A program made the position numbers and the translations under genes. The notes under the pieces were generated by a model. That model was not told the origin of the DNA, did no database searches, and was given only the letters and a program-made list of their open reading frames with translations. From the NCBI RefSeq assembly GCF_013337765.1, contig NZ_VBSB01000002.1:1-64000 (forward strand): a stretch of 64,000 nucleotides of DNA. Reading direction: 5' to 3'. Source of the stretch: Mycolicibacterium sphagni (lineage in GTDB: Bacteria; Actinomycetota; Actinomycetes; Mycobacteriales; Mycobacteriaceae). Each line of letters begins with the position of its first letter. Position 1 is the first letter of the stretch. Shown one piece after another: positions 9,415-19,325 of the stretch.

Positions 9415-10653
9415 GTGAAGCGGCGCGACCTGGAGTTCGGCTGCGCGGTCATGGCGATCGGTCTGCTGGCCGGGCTCGCCGGCGCCGCGACGACGTTGGT
9501 GCTGCACGCCGTCGAGCACCTCACCTATCACTACAGCTTCGGAACACTGCTGGACGGCGTCACCGGTTCGAGCCCGGTGCGGCGTGCGGTGGGCCCGATG
9601 ATCGGCGGCGCCCTGGCGGGCCTGGGGTGGTGGCTGCTTCGGCGACGGACGCGGGTGCCCTCGCTGACCGACGCCATCAACGCACCCGGGCCGATGCAGC
9701 GGCTGGCGTTGACCATCGACGCCGGGCTGCAGGTATTGCTGGTCGGTGCCGGTGCATCCCTGGGCCGGGAGGGCGCCCCGCGCCAATTCGCCGCTGCGAT
9801 GGGCGATTTGGGCACCTCGAGGTTGACGCTGACGGCCGACGACCGCCGCATCTTGCTGGGCTGCGCGGCGGGCGCAGGTCTGGCGGCGGTCTACAGCGTG
9901 CCGATGGGCGGCGCCCTGTTCGCGGTCCAGATCGTGCTGCGCGGCTGGAGTCTGCGGATCGTCGGGACGGCGCTGATCACCTCGAGCATCGCGGTGGCGG
10001 TAGCCGCCCCGGTCACCCGGCTCGAAGTGCCGTTGCAGTGGCCCAATCCCGACTTGTCCTATCTGCTCACCGGGTTCGCGATCCTGATCGCCCCGCTGGC
10101 GCTCGCGGTGGGCCGAGTGTTCAACCGGCTGATGGATGCCGCCCGAGCCCATCGGGTCGGCGATTCGTGGCTGCTGATCCCGGCGATCGCGGCCGCCGGA
10201 CTGGTGATCGGTGTCCTCTCCCATTGGTGGCCCGAGCTGCCCGGCAACGGCAAGAGCGTGCTGACGGTCAGCGTCGCCGACGGCCTGACCCTCGCCTCGG
10301 CCGGCATCATCCTGCTTCTCAAGCCACTGCTGACCGCACTGTTTCTGCGCACCGGTGCGGTCGGCGGCATGCTCACGCCCGCGCTGGCGACCGGCGCGGC
10401 GATGGGGTCGGTGGTGGCGATCGCGGTGAACACCTGGACACCGTTGACGGTCAACGTGGCTGCGGTGTCACTGGCCTGCGCCGCGGGCGTGCTGGCCATC
10501 ACCCAGGGCGCCCCCACCTGGGCGGCGCTGTTCGTGTGGGAGTTGGCCCGCCCGCCGCTGTGGCTGCTGATCGTCTTCGCCGCCGCAGCAGCCGCGGCGC
10601 ATCTCCTCGACAGGCTGCTCAAGCAGCGGGCCGCCCGGACAGTCCCCGACTGA
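9415..10653 (+). CDS. ClC-family chloride channel/antiporter
   Basis: 412 residues, polytopic, with about ten to eleven hydrophobic segments. The ClC signatures are present: [10 protein letters not shown] (the G(K/R)EGP selectivity motif) and [12 protein letters not shown] (a variant of GxFxP). There are no cytoplasmic CBS domains. Members are Cl-/H+ exchangers or anion channels in the inner membrane; which applies is not decidable here. The gene starts with GTG and appears leaderless. It diverges from mshB and converges with the gene ending at 10656, with two bases between the stops. Confidence 0.9.
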   Translation: MKRRDLEFGCAVMAIGLLAGLAGAATTLVLHAVEHLTYHYSFGTLLDGVTGSSPVRRAVGPMIGGALAGLGWWLLRRRTRVPSLTDAINAPGPMQRLALTIDAGLQVLLVGAGASLGREGAPRQFAAAMGDLGTSRLTLTADDRRILLGCAAGAGLAAVYSVPMGGALFAVQIVLRGWSLRIVGTALITSSIAVAVAAPVTRLEVPLQWPNPDLSYLLTGFAILIAPLALAVGRVFNRLMDAARAHRVGDSWLLIPAIAAAGLVIGVLSHWWPELPGNGKSVLTVSVADGLTLASAGIILLLKPLLTALFLRTGAVGGMLTPALATGAAMGSVVAIAVNTWTPLTVNVAAVSLACAAGVLAITQGAPTWAALFVWELARPPLWLLIVFAAAAAAAHLLDRLLKQRAARTVPD

Positions 10654-10655
10654 CC

Positions 10656-11129
10656 TCATGCGCAGAGGTCGGCGACCTGCTTGCGGTCGAAGTCGCCTTC
10701 GGCCTGCCGCGCGGCCTGCCGGGGATCGCTGTACGGCACGCCGGCCAGCGCATTCATCCCGACGTCCTGCAGGTCGCGGGCGAAATCCCGGACCGCGTCG
10801 GCAAGGCGATCCGGGGTGTTGGCGTCGAGCTGGCGCACCAGATAATCGCCTGCGCCGAGCAATGCCAGGCTCGCAGTGGCCGGCGCCAGATCGTTGCGCG
10901 TCTGCATCGTGGCCACCATCTCGAAGGCGGTGCACACGCGCACCTTCGGATCACCGCGCAGCGCAACAGCATTGGCATCGTCTGCCGACACGCGTACCGC
11001 CGCCCAGATCGACAGTGCGAGCGAGAACACCGCGAATGGAATGGCCAGCGGCGCCAGCCGCTGCCAAATTGTCGGCGTGGTAAACGTTGGCGCAGAACGA
11101 ACTTCGACATCTTTGTCGGAATTCGACAT
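10656..11129 (-). CDS. single-pass membrane protein of unknown function
   Basis: 157 residues: a short polar cytoplasmic N-terminus (1-22), one transmembrane helix (about 25-48, PLAIPFAVFSLALSIWAAV), then an extracytoplasmic Ala/Asp-rich helical domain with two cysteines (in VRVCTAF and at the penultimate position, DLCA). These could form a disulphide. This looks like the mycobacterial conserved alanine-rich membrane proteins without a named domain. It converges on the chloride channel gene, and its start lies 222 bases from the divergent methyltransferase gene. Confidence 0.7.
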   Translation of the reverse strand: MSNSDKDVEVRSAPTFTTPTIWQRLAPLAIPFAVFSLALSIWAAVRVSADDANAVALRGDPKVRVCTAFEMVATMQTRNDLAPATASLALLGAGDYLVRQLDANTPDRLADAVRDFARDLQDVGMNALAGVPYSDPRQAARQAEGDFDRKQVADLCA

Positions 11130-11351
11130 CAGTCGACTATATCGGCGCGAATTGGCCGATGAATCGATCTTTGGCTATTTTCGCTGACGAAAATCCAAGG
11201 GCATCAATGCATCCGGTCCCGTCGACCGCGAATTACCGCCACCCCTGGGGCCGCGAGCCGCTCGTTGCCAACGCGGGCCGCGACAGGCTGGTCGTCAAAC
11301 GTTCTCGTGGCGAGCCCTGACAACGGCCGCCGCATCAGGTAGAAGAACCTG

Positions 11352-12371
11352 GTGGAAAACTCGCCGCTTGGAAGCGCAATGGCCCGCCGACTGCACCGAC
11401 GGGCAATCGCCACCGGCGAGATCAGCCTGCCGGCAGTGCCCGGCATGCTCGAAGACTATGTGGCCATGTGCACCGGCCTGTTCGAAAGCCTGGGCCGGGG
11501 GTTCACCGACGAGCAGGTCGACAATCTGCGCGGCATCCTGAACGACCAGCTGAACGAGGCCTTCGCCGCCTCACCGCGCTCGGAGATCGTGATCAGCTAC
11601 GAGGCGCCGGTGGGACTGGTGGTGAACTACCACGTGAAGTGCCGCTGGTGGTCGGTCGAGGGCGCCTACGAGAACTGGATCGCCACCCGCGAACCACCGC
11701 TGTTCGGCTCCGAGCCCGACGCGCGCGTGTGGAACTTGGCCGGCGAGGCGGCCGATCCCCGCACGCACCCGATCCTCGACCTGGGCGCCGGAACCGGGCG
11801 CAACGCCCTGGCGCTGGCCCGGCGTGGCCATCCCGTCGACGTGGTGGAGATGACCCCCTCGTTCGCCGAGACCATCCTCGTCGCGGCACAACGCGACTCG
11901 CTGGCCGTCCGCGTGCTGCAGCGCGACATCTTCGCGACCCTGGAGGATCTGCGCCGCGACTACCAACTGATCCTGCTGTCCGAGGTCGTGTCGGACTTCC
12001 GTTCGGCGGATCAGCTGCGCGGCGTGTTCGACCTGGCCGCGCAATGCCTGGCCCCCGGCGGACGGCTGGTGTTCAACGCCTTCGTCGCCCACCGGAACTA
12101 CACGCCCGACGATGGTGCCCTCCAGCTGGGCCAACAGTGCTACACCACGATCTTCACCCAGTCCCAGATGGCCGACGCGCTGGCCGGGTTCCCGCTGACG
12201 CTGGTGTCCGACGAGTCGGTGTACGACTACGAGAAGGAGCATCTGCCTGCGGAGTCATGGCCTCCCACCAGCTGGTATGCCGATTGGGTCAGCGGCCAGG
12301 ACGTGTTCGACGTTCCCCGCTCGGAGCGCCCGATCGAGATGCGGTGGCTGGTTTACCAGAAGATCGGCTGA
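11352..12371 (+). CDS. SAM-dependent methyltransferase
   Basis: 339 residues. An N-terminal helical region (1-120) is followed by a class I Rossmann methyltransferase domain with motif I ILDLGAGTGRNALAL (around 140-155), an acidic motif after strand 2 (VDVVEMT) and the post-motif LAPGGRLVFNAF. The C-terminal segment is Trp/Tyr-rich (WPPTSWYADW). The substrate is not identifiable. The start is a GTG preceded by AGGTAGAAG. It stands alone, with a 309-base gap before the next gene. Confidence 0.85.
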   Translation: MENSPLGSAMARRLHRRAIATGEISLPAVPGMLEDYVAMCTGLFESLGRGFTDEQVDNLRGILNDQLNEAFAASPRSEIVISYEAPVGLVVNYHVKCRWWSVEGAYENWIATREPPLFGSEPDARVWNLAGEAADPRTHPILDLGAGTGRNALALARRGHPVDVVEMTPSFAETILVAAQRDSLAVRVLQRDIFATLEDLRRDYQLILLSEVVSDFRSADQLRGVFDLAAQCLAPGGRLVFNAFVAHRNYTPDDGALQLGQQCYTTIFTQSQMADALAGFPLTLVSDESVYDYEKEHLPAESWPPTSWYADWVSGQDVFDVPRSERPIEMRWLVYQKIG

Positions 12372-12680
12372 CACCCGGGCCAGGCATTTGCTGGCGTCGT
12401 ATCAGGTTATGTACCCACTCGGTGACACCCGTCACAGCCTCGGATGACGCCGTCCCCGCGTACCGAAGTGAGCCGGCCTCTGCGGGCGCCAAAACCCTCA
12501 GCTGCGCTCAAGGCGGGCCACCCGACGGATTGGATTGGCCCGCAACGAATTTCTCCCGCGGCCGCGACAACCCCGCCCAACTGAATGGCAAAAATTCTCA
12601 GGAAGAGTCTTTAGCCTTATCAGCCTCCTCTCAGGTATCGTCTTTCCTTAGCTATGCCGCAAACAGCGGAGGGAGACGGC
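12372..12680 (+). other. gap with promoter region of exported protein 2
   Basis: No gene is seen. The last 90 bases are AT-richer and contain TCTCAGGA (12596-12603) and a spaced repeat TATCAGCC-TCC-TCTCAGGT (12618-12636), followed by the strong ribosome-binding site GGAGGGAG at 12667-12674. An ATG at 12654 in frame lies upstream of that site and is not preferred. Confidence 0.6.
12618..12636 (+). promoter_or_regulatory. MprA-box-like direct repeat, copy A
   Basis: Two 8-base units, TATCAGCC and TCTCAGGT, are separated by TCC. MprA, the OmpR-type envelope-stress regulator of mycobacteria, is known to recognise two loosely conserved 8-base direct repeats spaced by three bases. The site ends 44 bases before the start of the exported protein at 12681. 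A further TCTCAGGA lies at 12596. Confidence 0.5.
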
Positions 12681-13673
12681 ATGCGACGGGCCTTGGGGCC
12701 ATTCCTCACCACAGGAGTGGCATTGACGGCGGCCGCTGTGGTCGTCGCCAACCCCGTCGCGCCGCCATCCCGGGACATGCAGATCTCGACGACGCAGTTG
12801 TCGACAAGCCCCGACCTGCTCAGCCCCTCCGATAAATCGCTGCTCAGCGCGCTGACGCCGCAGCTGCCAATATCCGGCATCGGCCCGGCGCTGGCGCAGA
12901 TCCTGGCCGCGCTGGCCGCCGACGCCGAACGCATCAGCCGCGAAGTCACCTCCGCGATCGGCCCCGAAACCGTGACCGCTGCTGCCCTGCCCGAGCAAAC
13001 CGCCTACCGGCCCGAGCCGATTGCCCCCCCGTTCATCGAGTCGCCCAACGCGACCCCCCTCGCCGCCAGCACAGGCTTTGCCTCGTCCGTTGTCAGCTCT
13101 GACGTGGTGCAGGTACTGAACGGCTTGGTCGCCGATACGGGCTACCTCGGCGGCAAGGTCGTCGAGGCCTCGGTCGCCCTGGTTCAGGTCATCATCAGGG
13201 TGCCCGAGTTCGTCGTCACCGCGGTTCTGGACCTGCTCAACGGGGACATCGCCGGCGTGCTGGAGACTGTCAAATCGGTGATCAAGGCGTTCTTCGGCCC
13301 CGGGCTGATCCTTCTCGACGGGATCAGGGACATCCTCTACGGCCGGACTCCGACTCCCGTGCCGCCACCGACCGCCGCGAAGCGCCTGGTGGAGCAGATC
13401 ACCGGAACAGCTCCTGATCAGCCCTCGACCGGCGGTACCGCGCGGCCGGCTCCTGGCGACAAGGCACAGTCGGGCCGCAAGCATGTCGAGGCACCGACAG
13501 CCGCCGCCCTGCGACCCACCGCCACCACATCGAAGCCCGCCGCCTCGACGGACCAGACACCGACGTCCGCCAAGACGCCGAGCAGCAAACCGGCGTCGGG
13601 GTCGACACGCGCAACAGCAGGATCGGCCAGGGAATCGAAGTCCGCCGCCAGCTCCAGCTCGTCGGCCGACTGA
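12681..13673 (+). CDS. exported protein with Ser/Ala/Lys-rich tail (paralogue 2)
   Basis: 330 residues without a known domain. The signal peptide (about 1-28, cleavage near VANPVA) has no lipobox cysteine. The middle (about 60-215) is helical and hydrophobic with VVQVLNGLVADTGYLGG and VPEFVVTAVLDLLNGDIAG. The linker PTPVPPPTAAKRL closely matches the linker of the gene at 13821, evidence that they are paralogues. The tail (about 240-330) is low-complexity Ser/Thr/Ala/Lys and ends in a polyserine run. ATG 12681 is chosen for its GGAGGGAG ribosome-binding site. The MprA-box-like repeat upstream suggests envelope-stress control. No enzymatic role is evident. Confidence 0.8.
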   Translation: MRRALGPFLTTGVALTAAAVVVANPVAPPSRDMQISTTQLSTSPDLLSPSDKSLLSALTPQLPISGIGPALAQILAALAADAERISREVTSAIGPETVTAAALPEQTAYRPEPIAPPFIESPNATPLAASTGFASSVVSSDVVQVLNGLVADTGYLGGKVVEASVALVQVIIRVPEFVVTAVLDLLNGDIAGVLETVKSVIKAFFGPGLILLDGIRDILYGRTPTPVPPPTAAKRLVEQITGTAPDQPSTGGTARPAPGDKAQSGRKHVEAPTAAALRPTATTSKPAASTDQTPTSAKTPSSKPASGSTRATAGSARESKSAASSSSSAD

Positions 13674-13760
13674 CACCGACCTGCCGAAAGCGGAAGCTAA
13701 CGGCCCGCGCAGTGGTTGCGTACTCAAGAAACCCGTATCGCTGACGCGAATTTCCCCTTT

Positions 13761-13779
13761 TCTCAGGTTGCTCTCAGGT
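13761..13779 (+). promoter_or_regulatory. MprA-box-like direct repeat, copy B (perfect)
   Basis: TCTCAGGT occurs twice (13761-13768 and 13772-13779), separated by TGC. This is an exact tandem of 8-base units with the three-base spacing known for MprA boxes. It lies 41 bases before the ATG at 13821. Confidence 0.6.
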
Positions 13780-13820
13780 AATTTTCGCTGGTCAGCTCAA
13801 TACGGGGGAAGGGGCCTGAA

Positions 13821-14762
13821 ATGGCTGCCGCAATCAGCTCGCTCTACAAGACCAGCATCGCGCTCGCGGGAGCCGGCATCATCGCCGTCAGCCCACTGGT
13901 CCCCAGCCATGATGCGCGGAGTGCGACGGTGCACCTGCCCGAGATCCAGCTCACCGACCTGACGGTGCCCGCACTCGGGGCGATCCCCTACCAGATCGGC
14001 ATCAACGTCCTCGGCGACATCATCGCCGCGGCGCCGATCCTGATCGGCAGCACCCAGCAGTGTGCGACCTACTGCCTCGGGCCCAACACTCCCGCGCCCG
14101 CACCCACGTATGCCCCATTCACCGGTTGGGGTCTCGTGGGGCTGGGCCGGGGGCTGATCTCCAGTCCGGTCGCGTTCATCGCGGCGCTGCAGGCCGGGCA
14201 GAACGCCGCCCAGGCGCTCGGTGTGGCCCTACTCGCCATCCAGGTGCCGATCGCGAACACGTTCAGCCTGTTGCTCGCGCCGCGGACTCCGGACGGTGGC
14301 TTCTCATTGCGGGCCACCCTGGACCGGGCGTTCGCCGCGTCCAAGCATGCCGTCGACTACGCGGTCAACATCACCGCCCAGGCGTTGGTGACCGGCCCGC
14401 TGACAGTTCTGGGCGGCGTGGTCGAGGGCACGACGGTGTTCGCGGCAACCCTGGCGCAGACCGGTGATTTCGTCACCGCGTTCAAAAACGGTCGCGTGCC
14501 GATCCAAGACTCGGTCCGAACCGCCACCACCGACCTCGTCGACGAGATCAACGAAGGACGCTCGACCATCTACGCCGATCTCACCGGCGGGCCCGGGGTG
14601 ACCACCTCGCCGATCCCCACGGTCCCGCCACCGACGGCCGCGGCGCGCGTCAACAAAGTGAATTCGGCCGAGGCCACCGGCGACAGCGCCAAGCCCACGT
14701 CAGCCAAGAAGGGCTCGGTCGGCGGTTCCAAACGGGCACACAAGACCGCGTCCGCCCGATAG
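13821..14762 (+). CDS. exported protein with basic tail (paralogue 3)
   Basis: 313 residues. The signal sequence (about 1-33) precedes a hydrophobic Gly/Ala/Leu-rich body (about 45-240) with a close cysteine pair (CATYCLGP, around residue 78) that could form a disulphide. Amphipathic stretches such as AVDYAVNITAQALVTGPL follow. The linker PTVPPPTAAARV matches that of the previous gene. The tail (about 275-313) is rich in Lys, Ser, Ala and Arg and ends HKTASAR. GGAAGGGG before the ATG supports the start. It follows a perfect MprA-box-like repeat. Surface or envelope association is inferred from the signal peptide and basic tail. Confidence 0.8.
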   Translation: MAAAISSLYKTSIALAGAGIIAVSPLVPSHDARSATVHLPEIQLTDLTVPALGAIPYQIGINVLGDIIAAAPILIGSTQQCATYCLGPNTPAPAPTYAPFTGWGLVGLGRGLISSPVAFIAALQAGQNAAQALGVALLAIQVPIANTFSLLLAPRTPDGGFSLRATLDRAFAASKHAVDYAVNITAQALVTGPLTVLGGVVEGTTVFAATLAQTGDFVTAFKNGRVPIQDSVRTATTDLVDEINEGRSTIYADLTGGPGVTTSPIPTVPPPTAAARVNKVNSAEATGDSAKPTSAKKGSVGGSKRAHKTASAR

Positions 14763-14777
14763 GCCTACCGCCGGGGC

Positions 14778-16685
14778 CTACTGCGCGGCCTTGGCCCACC
14801 GGCCGGCATCACCGACGATGCCGACCGGCACCGCCCCGGTCAGGCTCACGTTCTGCACGCTCGGGCCTACCGCGACGATCGTGGTGTCCTGCAGGATCGG
14901 CAATACCGTCGACAGGTTCCATAACCGGGGTTCGACCAGATTGATGACATCGTCGATCTTGGCCGAACCATCAAGGGCGGCATCAATATTGGGCTGGATG
15001 CTGCGATCGCAGATGCCGGTGAGGTTCGACGGCGCCTGCACCAGCGCACCGGACTCCGGGGCGGGCGGCGGCGGTGCAGTCATCGTCGTGGTGGTCACGC
15101 TCGGCGACGGACTCGATGACGGGGACGGCGATGTGCTCGACGGCGTGCTGGTCGGGGCCGCCGGCGAGGTGGGGACTGCCGTCGCCTGCAGGGCTGGGCA
15201 CCCGTAACGGGACGCCAGCACGGTGGCCAGGTCGCCACCGGCGGCGCGCCAGCTGACGATCGCGTCGACGCGGTTGTTGGCCAACGCGTCCCCGTAGAGC
15301 ACCGGCGGATCCAGCGCCAGTACGGTCGCCGCGATACCCACGCTGCGCAGCTGATCGGCGGCGGTGTTGGCGACGGCCACTGCCGTCGGATCGTTGGCGG
15401 CCACCCCGATCACGAGCGACAGCGTCTCGCCGTTCTTGCTGATCCGGCCGTGGGTGATCTCCGGCGGGCCCGGCTGCGGGGTGGCGGTGCGCGATCCCGC
15501 CGACGGCGGCGGCTGCACCGGCGATTCCGTTGGGGTGCGGTCGATTTGGAAGCCGGCCTGCTCGAGCAATTCCAGCGATCGCTGCCGGCCCAACGCCGGC
15601 GGAGCGGTGGGCACGTAGCCGGGATCGCTGGGGGCGCGGACCTGGGCCTGAGCCAAGGTGACGGTATTGTCACTGCCCGCCCCGACCGCGGCGAGTAGAT
15701 CCACGTCGAGCAGACCCAGAATCGCTTTGCGCACAGCCGGATCCGACAGCTTGGGCTCCGGGGCCCGCAGCGTCAGCTGCATGACCCGCGGGGTGACGAT
15801 CCGCGCGGTGCGCACGTCCGGGATGGCCGATAGTTGCGCGAACGCCGAAGAGCCGCCGTGGACCTGGGCCACCTGGGTGTCACCGTTGCGGATCGAGTCG
15901 GCCAACGCGGCGGGTGCGCCTGCGCGGCGGAACAGGATCTGATCGGGATGGGCGGGCGGTCCCCAGAACCGGTCGTTGCGCGCCAGCAGGATCTCGTCGC
16001 GCTGGGGGTCGATGTTGTCCACCCGAAACTGGCCTGCGGTCACCGGCAGCGCGCGGGCCAGGCCGGCCGGGAAGCCGCCCGGCACGTCCTTGACGATGTG
16101 GGCGGGCAGCAGATCGTTGAACAGCTCCCGCCACGCCGGGTACGGCTGGGCGAACGTGACGACCGCGGTCTTGCCGCCCTCGATCGACTGCACACCGGTG
16201 ATCAGGTCGTAGCCCGCCGGGTCGACCACGCCGGGCTCGCTGACCATCTGACGCCACAGGTACCAGAAGTCGTCGGCGGCGATCGGGGCGTTGTCGGTCC
16301 AGGACGCCTCGGGGCGGATCTTGTAGGTCACGGTGAACGGGTTCTGGTTGGTCACCTCCGCCGACACGAGCAGCGTCGTGTCCATCTCCCAGCGGGAGCC
16401 GGTCGAGGTGGCTGGGTCGGGCACCGGCCGGAACGAACTGGGCAGCACCAGCGCGCTGATGGCCGCGTTGACCGGCGACTGATCGGAGAGCAGGTGCGGG
16501 TTGAAGCCGGCGCCGATCGAGTCGATGCCCATGATGATCTGGGTCGCCCTCGGCGGCGGCGGCGCCGGCGCATTCGTCGTATCGGTGCTCTGCGGGGCGG
16601 GCGGCGGGCTGACCGTGCACGCGGCCGTGACCAGCGCGGACACGAACACAGCCAGGGCTTGCAGGCTGCGTCGGCGGGTCGGCAC
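14778..16685 (-). CDS. lpqW: lipoprotein LpqW (family 5 substrate-binding fold)
   Basis: 635 residues. The signal peptide ends in a lipobox LVTAAC with the acylated cysteine at 22, then a Pro/Thr-rich tether. The body is an ABC-type family 5 (oligopeptide/nickel) solute-binding fold: [20 protein letters not shown] and [16 protein letters not shown] are characteristic. Position next to typA and overall sequence match M. tuberculosis LpqW (Rv1166). That protein does not import peptides but directs PIM precursors toward lipoarabinomannan synthesis, functionally linked with PimE, which is encoded in this window. A Pro/Ser/Thr-rich insert around residues 490-540 is low complexity and probably a surface loop. 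Confidence 0.93.
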   Translation of the reverse strand: MPTRRRSLQALAVFVSALVTAACTVSPPPAPQSTDTTNAPAPPPPRATQIIMGIDSIGAGFNPHLLSDQSPVNAAISALVLPSSFRPVPDPATSTGSRWEMDTTLLVSAEVTNQNPFTVTYKIRPEASWTDNAPIAADDFWYLWRQMVSEPGVVDPAGYDLITGVQSIEGGKTAVVTFAQPYPAWRELFNDLLPAHIVKDVPGGFPAGLARALPVTAGQFRVDNIDPQRDEILLARNDRFWGPPAHPDQILFRRAGAPAALADSIRNGDTQVAQVHGGSSAFAQLSAIPDVRTARIVTPRVMQLTLRAPEPKLSDPAVRKAILGLLDVDLLAAVGAGSDNTVTLAQAQVRAPSDPGYVPTAPPALGRQRSLELLEQAGFQIDRTPTESPVQPPPSAGSRTATPQPGPPEITHGRISKNGETLSLVIGVAANDPTAVAVANTAADQLRSVGIAATVLALDPPVLYGDALANNRVDAIVSWRAAGGDLATVLASRYGCPALQATAVPTSPAAPTSTPSSTSPSPSSSPSPSVTTTTMTAPPPPAPESGALVQAPSNLTGICDRSIQPNIDAALDGSAKIDDVINLVEPRLWNLSTVLPILQDTTIVAVGPSVQNVSLTGAVPVGIVGDAGRWAKAAQ

Positions 16686-16722
16686 GCCCCTCAGAGTAGC
16701 GATACGCCTCCTGCCCGCCGGA

Positions 16723-18627
16723 TCAACTGCGATTGGTTGCCTTGGCCCGCGCCTTGGCCCTGGCCCGACCGGTGGCGTCCAGTTCGACCTTGCGGACCCG
16801 GACGATCTCGGGGGTCACCTCGACGCACTCGTCCTCGGCGCAGAACTCCATCGCCTGCTCGAGGCCCAGTTCCAGCGGCCTCGCCAGCGTCTCCATCACA
16901 TCGGCGGTGGAGGAGCGCATATTCGTGAGCTTCTTCTCGCGGGTGATGTTGATGTCGAGGTCCTCGGCACGCGGGTTGATACCGACGACCTGCCCCTCGT
17001 AGGTGTCCTGGCCGGGCTCGACGAAGAACTGCCCGCGGTCGGCGAGCTGGATCATCGCGAACGGTGTCACCGAGCCGCTGCGGTCGGACACCAGCGAACC
17101 GGTGTGGCGGGCGCGGATCTCCCCCGCCCACGGCCGGTACCCGTCGAACACCGCGTTGGCGATGCCGGTGCCGCGGGTCAGCGTCAGGAAGTCGGTGCGG
17201 AATCCGATGAGTCCGCGGCTGGGCACGATGAAGTCCATCCGCACCCACCCGGCGGCGTGGTTGGTCATCTCTTCCATGCGGCCCTTGCGGGCGGCCATCA
17301 GCTGGGTGATGGCGCCGACGAACTCCTCGGGACAGTCGATCGTCATGGCCTCGAAGGGCTCGTGCAGCTTGCCGTCGACGGTCCTGGTGACCACCTGCGG
17401 CTTGCCCACGGTCAGTTCGAATCCTTCGCGCCGCATCTGCTCGACGAGCACGGCCAGCGCGAGCTCACCACGGCCCTGGACCTCCCACGCGTCCGGGCGG
17501 CCGATGTCGACGACCTTGATCGAGACGTTGCCGACCAGTTCGGAATCCAAGCGGGACTTGACCATTCGCGCGGTCAGCTTGTGTCCCGACACCTTGCCGG
17601 CCAGCGGTGAGGTGTTGGTGCCGACGGTCACCGAGATCGCGGGCTCGTCGACGTGGATGCGTGGCAGCGCATGTGCGTGCTCGGTGTCGGCGAGGGTGTC
17701 GCCGATCATGATCTCCGGGATACCGGCGACCGCGACGATGTCACCGGCGATGGCCTCGTCGGTCGGCGTACGTTCGACGCCCTCGGTGACCAGCAACTCG
17801 GTGATCTTGGCGTTCGTGATGACCGGATGGCCGTCGACGTCACGCATCCAGGCCACCTGCTGGCCCTTCTTGATACGGCCCTTGTAGATCCGGATCAGGG
17901 CGAGCCGGCCCAGGAACGCCGAGGCATCGAGGTTGGTCACCAGGGCCTGCAGCGGCGCCTCAGGATCGCCCTGCGGCGGCGGGATGTGCTCGAGCAGGAC
18001 GTCGAACAGCGGGTCGAGGTTCTCCCCGTCGGGGTTCTCGCCGTTGGCCGGTTGGGTGGTGCTGGCGATGCCTGCGCGGCCCGATGCATAGAGCGTGGGC
18101 AGATCGAGCGCCTTCTCGGCGGCCGCCTGCGCCTCCTCGTCGAGATCGGATGCCACGTCGAGCAGCAGGTCGTGGCTCTCCTCGACGACCTCGGCGATGC
18201 GGGCGTCGGGCCGGTCGGTCTTGTTGACCACCAGAATCACCGGCAGGTGCGCGGCCAGCGCCTTGCGCAGCACGAACCGGGTCTGCGGTAGCGGCCCCTC
18301 CGAGGCGTCGACCAGCAGCAGCACACCGTCGACCATGGACAGCCCGCGCTCCACCTCGCCGCCGAAGTCGGCGTGGCCGGGGGTGTCTATGACGTTGATC
18401 ACTGTCATGGAACCGTCGGGGTGATGGCGGTGCACGGCGGTGTTCTTCGCCAGGATCGTGATGCCCTTTTCCTTCTCCAGGTCACCGGAATCCATCAGGC
18501 GTTCGATCGTGTCGTCGCCGCGGTGTGTCAGGGCACCGGACTGCCGCAACATGGCGTCCACCAGCGTGGTCTTGCCATGGTCGACGTGCGCCACGATGGC
18601 GACATTGCGGAAGTCTTGGGTATTCAC
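16723..18627 (-). CDS. typA: ribosome-associated GTPase TypA/BipA
   Basis: 634 residues. GTPase motifs are visible: AHVDHGKTT (P-loop, about 11-19), the switch I threonine in [12 protein letters not shown] (G3) and NKTD (G4). EF-G-like domains II, III and V and the BipA C-terminal domain follow ([11 protein letters not shown]). TypA binds the ribosome under stress and helps late ribosome assembly. The GTG at 18627 ([18 protein letters not shown]) fits the family start, although the frame remains open to 19233 through the upstream gene. The start overlaps the stop of the YrhK-like gene by four bases (GTGA), so translation is coupled. A Lys/Arg-rich end ([13 protein letters not shown]) is typical of mycobacterial TypA. 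Confidence 0.95.
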   Translation of the reverse strand: MNTQDFRNVAIVAHVDHGKTTLVDAMLRQSGALTHRGDDTIERLMDSGDLEKEKGITILAKNTAVHRHHPDGSMTVINVIDTPGHADFGGEVERGLSMVDGVLLLVDASEGPLPQTRFVLRKALAAHLPVILVVNKTDRPDARIAEVVEESHDLLLDVASDLDEEAQAAAEKALDLPTLYASGRAGIASTTQPANGENPDGENLDPLFDVLLEHIPPPQGDPEAPLQALVTNLDASAFLGRLALIRIYKGRIKKGQQVAWMRDVDGHPVITNAKITELLVTEGVERTPTDEAIAGDIVAVAGIPEIMIGDTLADTEHAHALPRIHVDEPAISVTVGTNTSPLAGKVSGHKLTARMVKSRLDSELVGNVSIKVVDIGRPDAWEVQGRGELALAVLVEQMRREGFELTVGKPQVVTRTVDGKLHEPFEAMTIDCPEEFVGAITQLMAARKGRMEEMTNHAAGWVRMDFIVPSRGLIGFRTDFLTLTRGTGIANAVFDGYRPWAGEIRARHTGSLVSDRSGSVTPFAMIQLADRGQFFVEPGQDTYEGQVVGINPRAEDLDINITREKKLTNMRSSTADVMETLARPLELGLEQAMEFCAEDECVEVTPEIVRVRKVELDATGRARAKARAKATNRS

Positions 18628-19250
18628 GGCCCTGATTCTCGCAGCGCAGGTGCCCTTTTGCGAAAACGGGGAAGGACCAGCAGGGCCGCACCAAGGAAAC
18701 ACAGCGCCCCGAGGAAGGTCCCGAGGTTGGCCAGCAACTCGTCCTCGGTGATCCCGGTGCGCCGCACGAACGCACCCACCGCAGAGACGCCGAAGGCGAT
18801 CGAGCCGATCATGTTGATCCACTCGGCCTGCCAGTCCCGTGAGCCCAGCGCGATCAGGCCGATCGCGATCGTGGCCGCGGCCACCCCCAGCGCCGCGCTG
18901 GCCAGAAAGGCGAGGGAACCCAGAGCATCCGGGGCCCACACATAGTGGCGCCGCACCCCGGTGGCATGCGCCCAGACCGCGCTGCCGGTGCTGATGTTGA
19001 ACAGGATGGTTCCGGCGAATTGGATTGCTGCCGAGAGCCATTCCAGCTTCAGCGGCGGCCCGGACAGCATCAGTTGCATCCAGGCGGCGGCGGTGAAGAA
19101 CCAGGATCCGATGAAGCACAGCCAGTTGGACGCACCTGCACCGGCAACGGTCGGGAACCCGGGCACCGTCGCGAGTGCGAAGAAGGACGAGCCGACGGCG
19201 AAGAGCCAGCACTGCCGCGACAGCGTCGCGCACGTCACCACACTCGGCAT
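18624..19250 (-). CDS. YrhK-like membrane protein
   Basis: 208 residues with five to six hydrophobic segments. The C-terminal part resembles the YrhK domain (GSWFFTAAAWMQLM with GTILFNISTG). It ends in a basic tail (LPRFRKRAPALRESG). Function of the family is unknown. It is directly upstream of typA with a four-base overlap, an arrangement not found in M. tuberculosis, where narI precedes typA. I chose the ATG at 19250; a TTG at 19262 in frame is possible and no clear ribosome-binding site decides. Confidence 0.75.
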   Translation of the reverse strand: MPSVVTCATLSRQCWLFAVGSSFFALATVPGFPTVAGAGASNWLCFIGSWFFTAAAWMQLMLSGPPLKLEWLSAAIQFAGTILFNISTGSAVWAHATGVRRHYVWAPDALGSLAFLASAALGVAAATIAIGLIALGSRDWQAEWINMIGSIAFGVSAVGAFVRRTGITEDELLANLGTFLGALCFLGAALLVLPRFRKRAPALRESGP

Positions 19251-19325
19251 TTCAGCAGGCAATCCACATCAGATGCAAACCCCGCGGAGTTAGCCTGAAT
19301 TACCGCCGTCAATTGGAGGTCTGGC

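Noticed and set aside
9385..10224. 279-codon minus-strand frame opposite the chloride channel gene
   Set aside because: Antisense to the ClC motifs; its Arg/Gln/His-rich composition is typical of a shadow frame.
11468..12835. 455-codon plus-strand frame overlapping the methyltransferase gene
   Set aside because: A shifted frame of the methyltransferase gene continuing into the gap; Arg/Pro-rich and without motifs.
12648..13727. 359-codon minus-strand frame opposite exported protein 2
   Set aside because: The plus-strand gene has a signal peptide, a strong ribosome-binding site and paralogues. The opposite frame is Gly/Arg-rich without features.
16723..19233. Single 836-residue reading of typA with a long N-terminal extension
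   Set aside because: The extension is the shadow of the YrhK-like gene. TypA proteins start near [18 protein letters not shown], and the GTG there overlaps the upstream stop.
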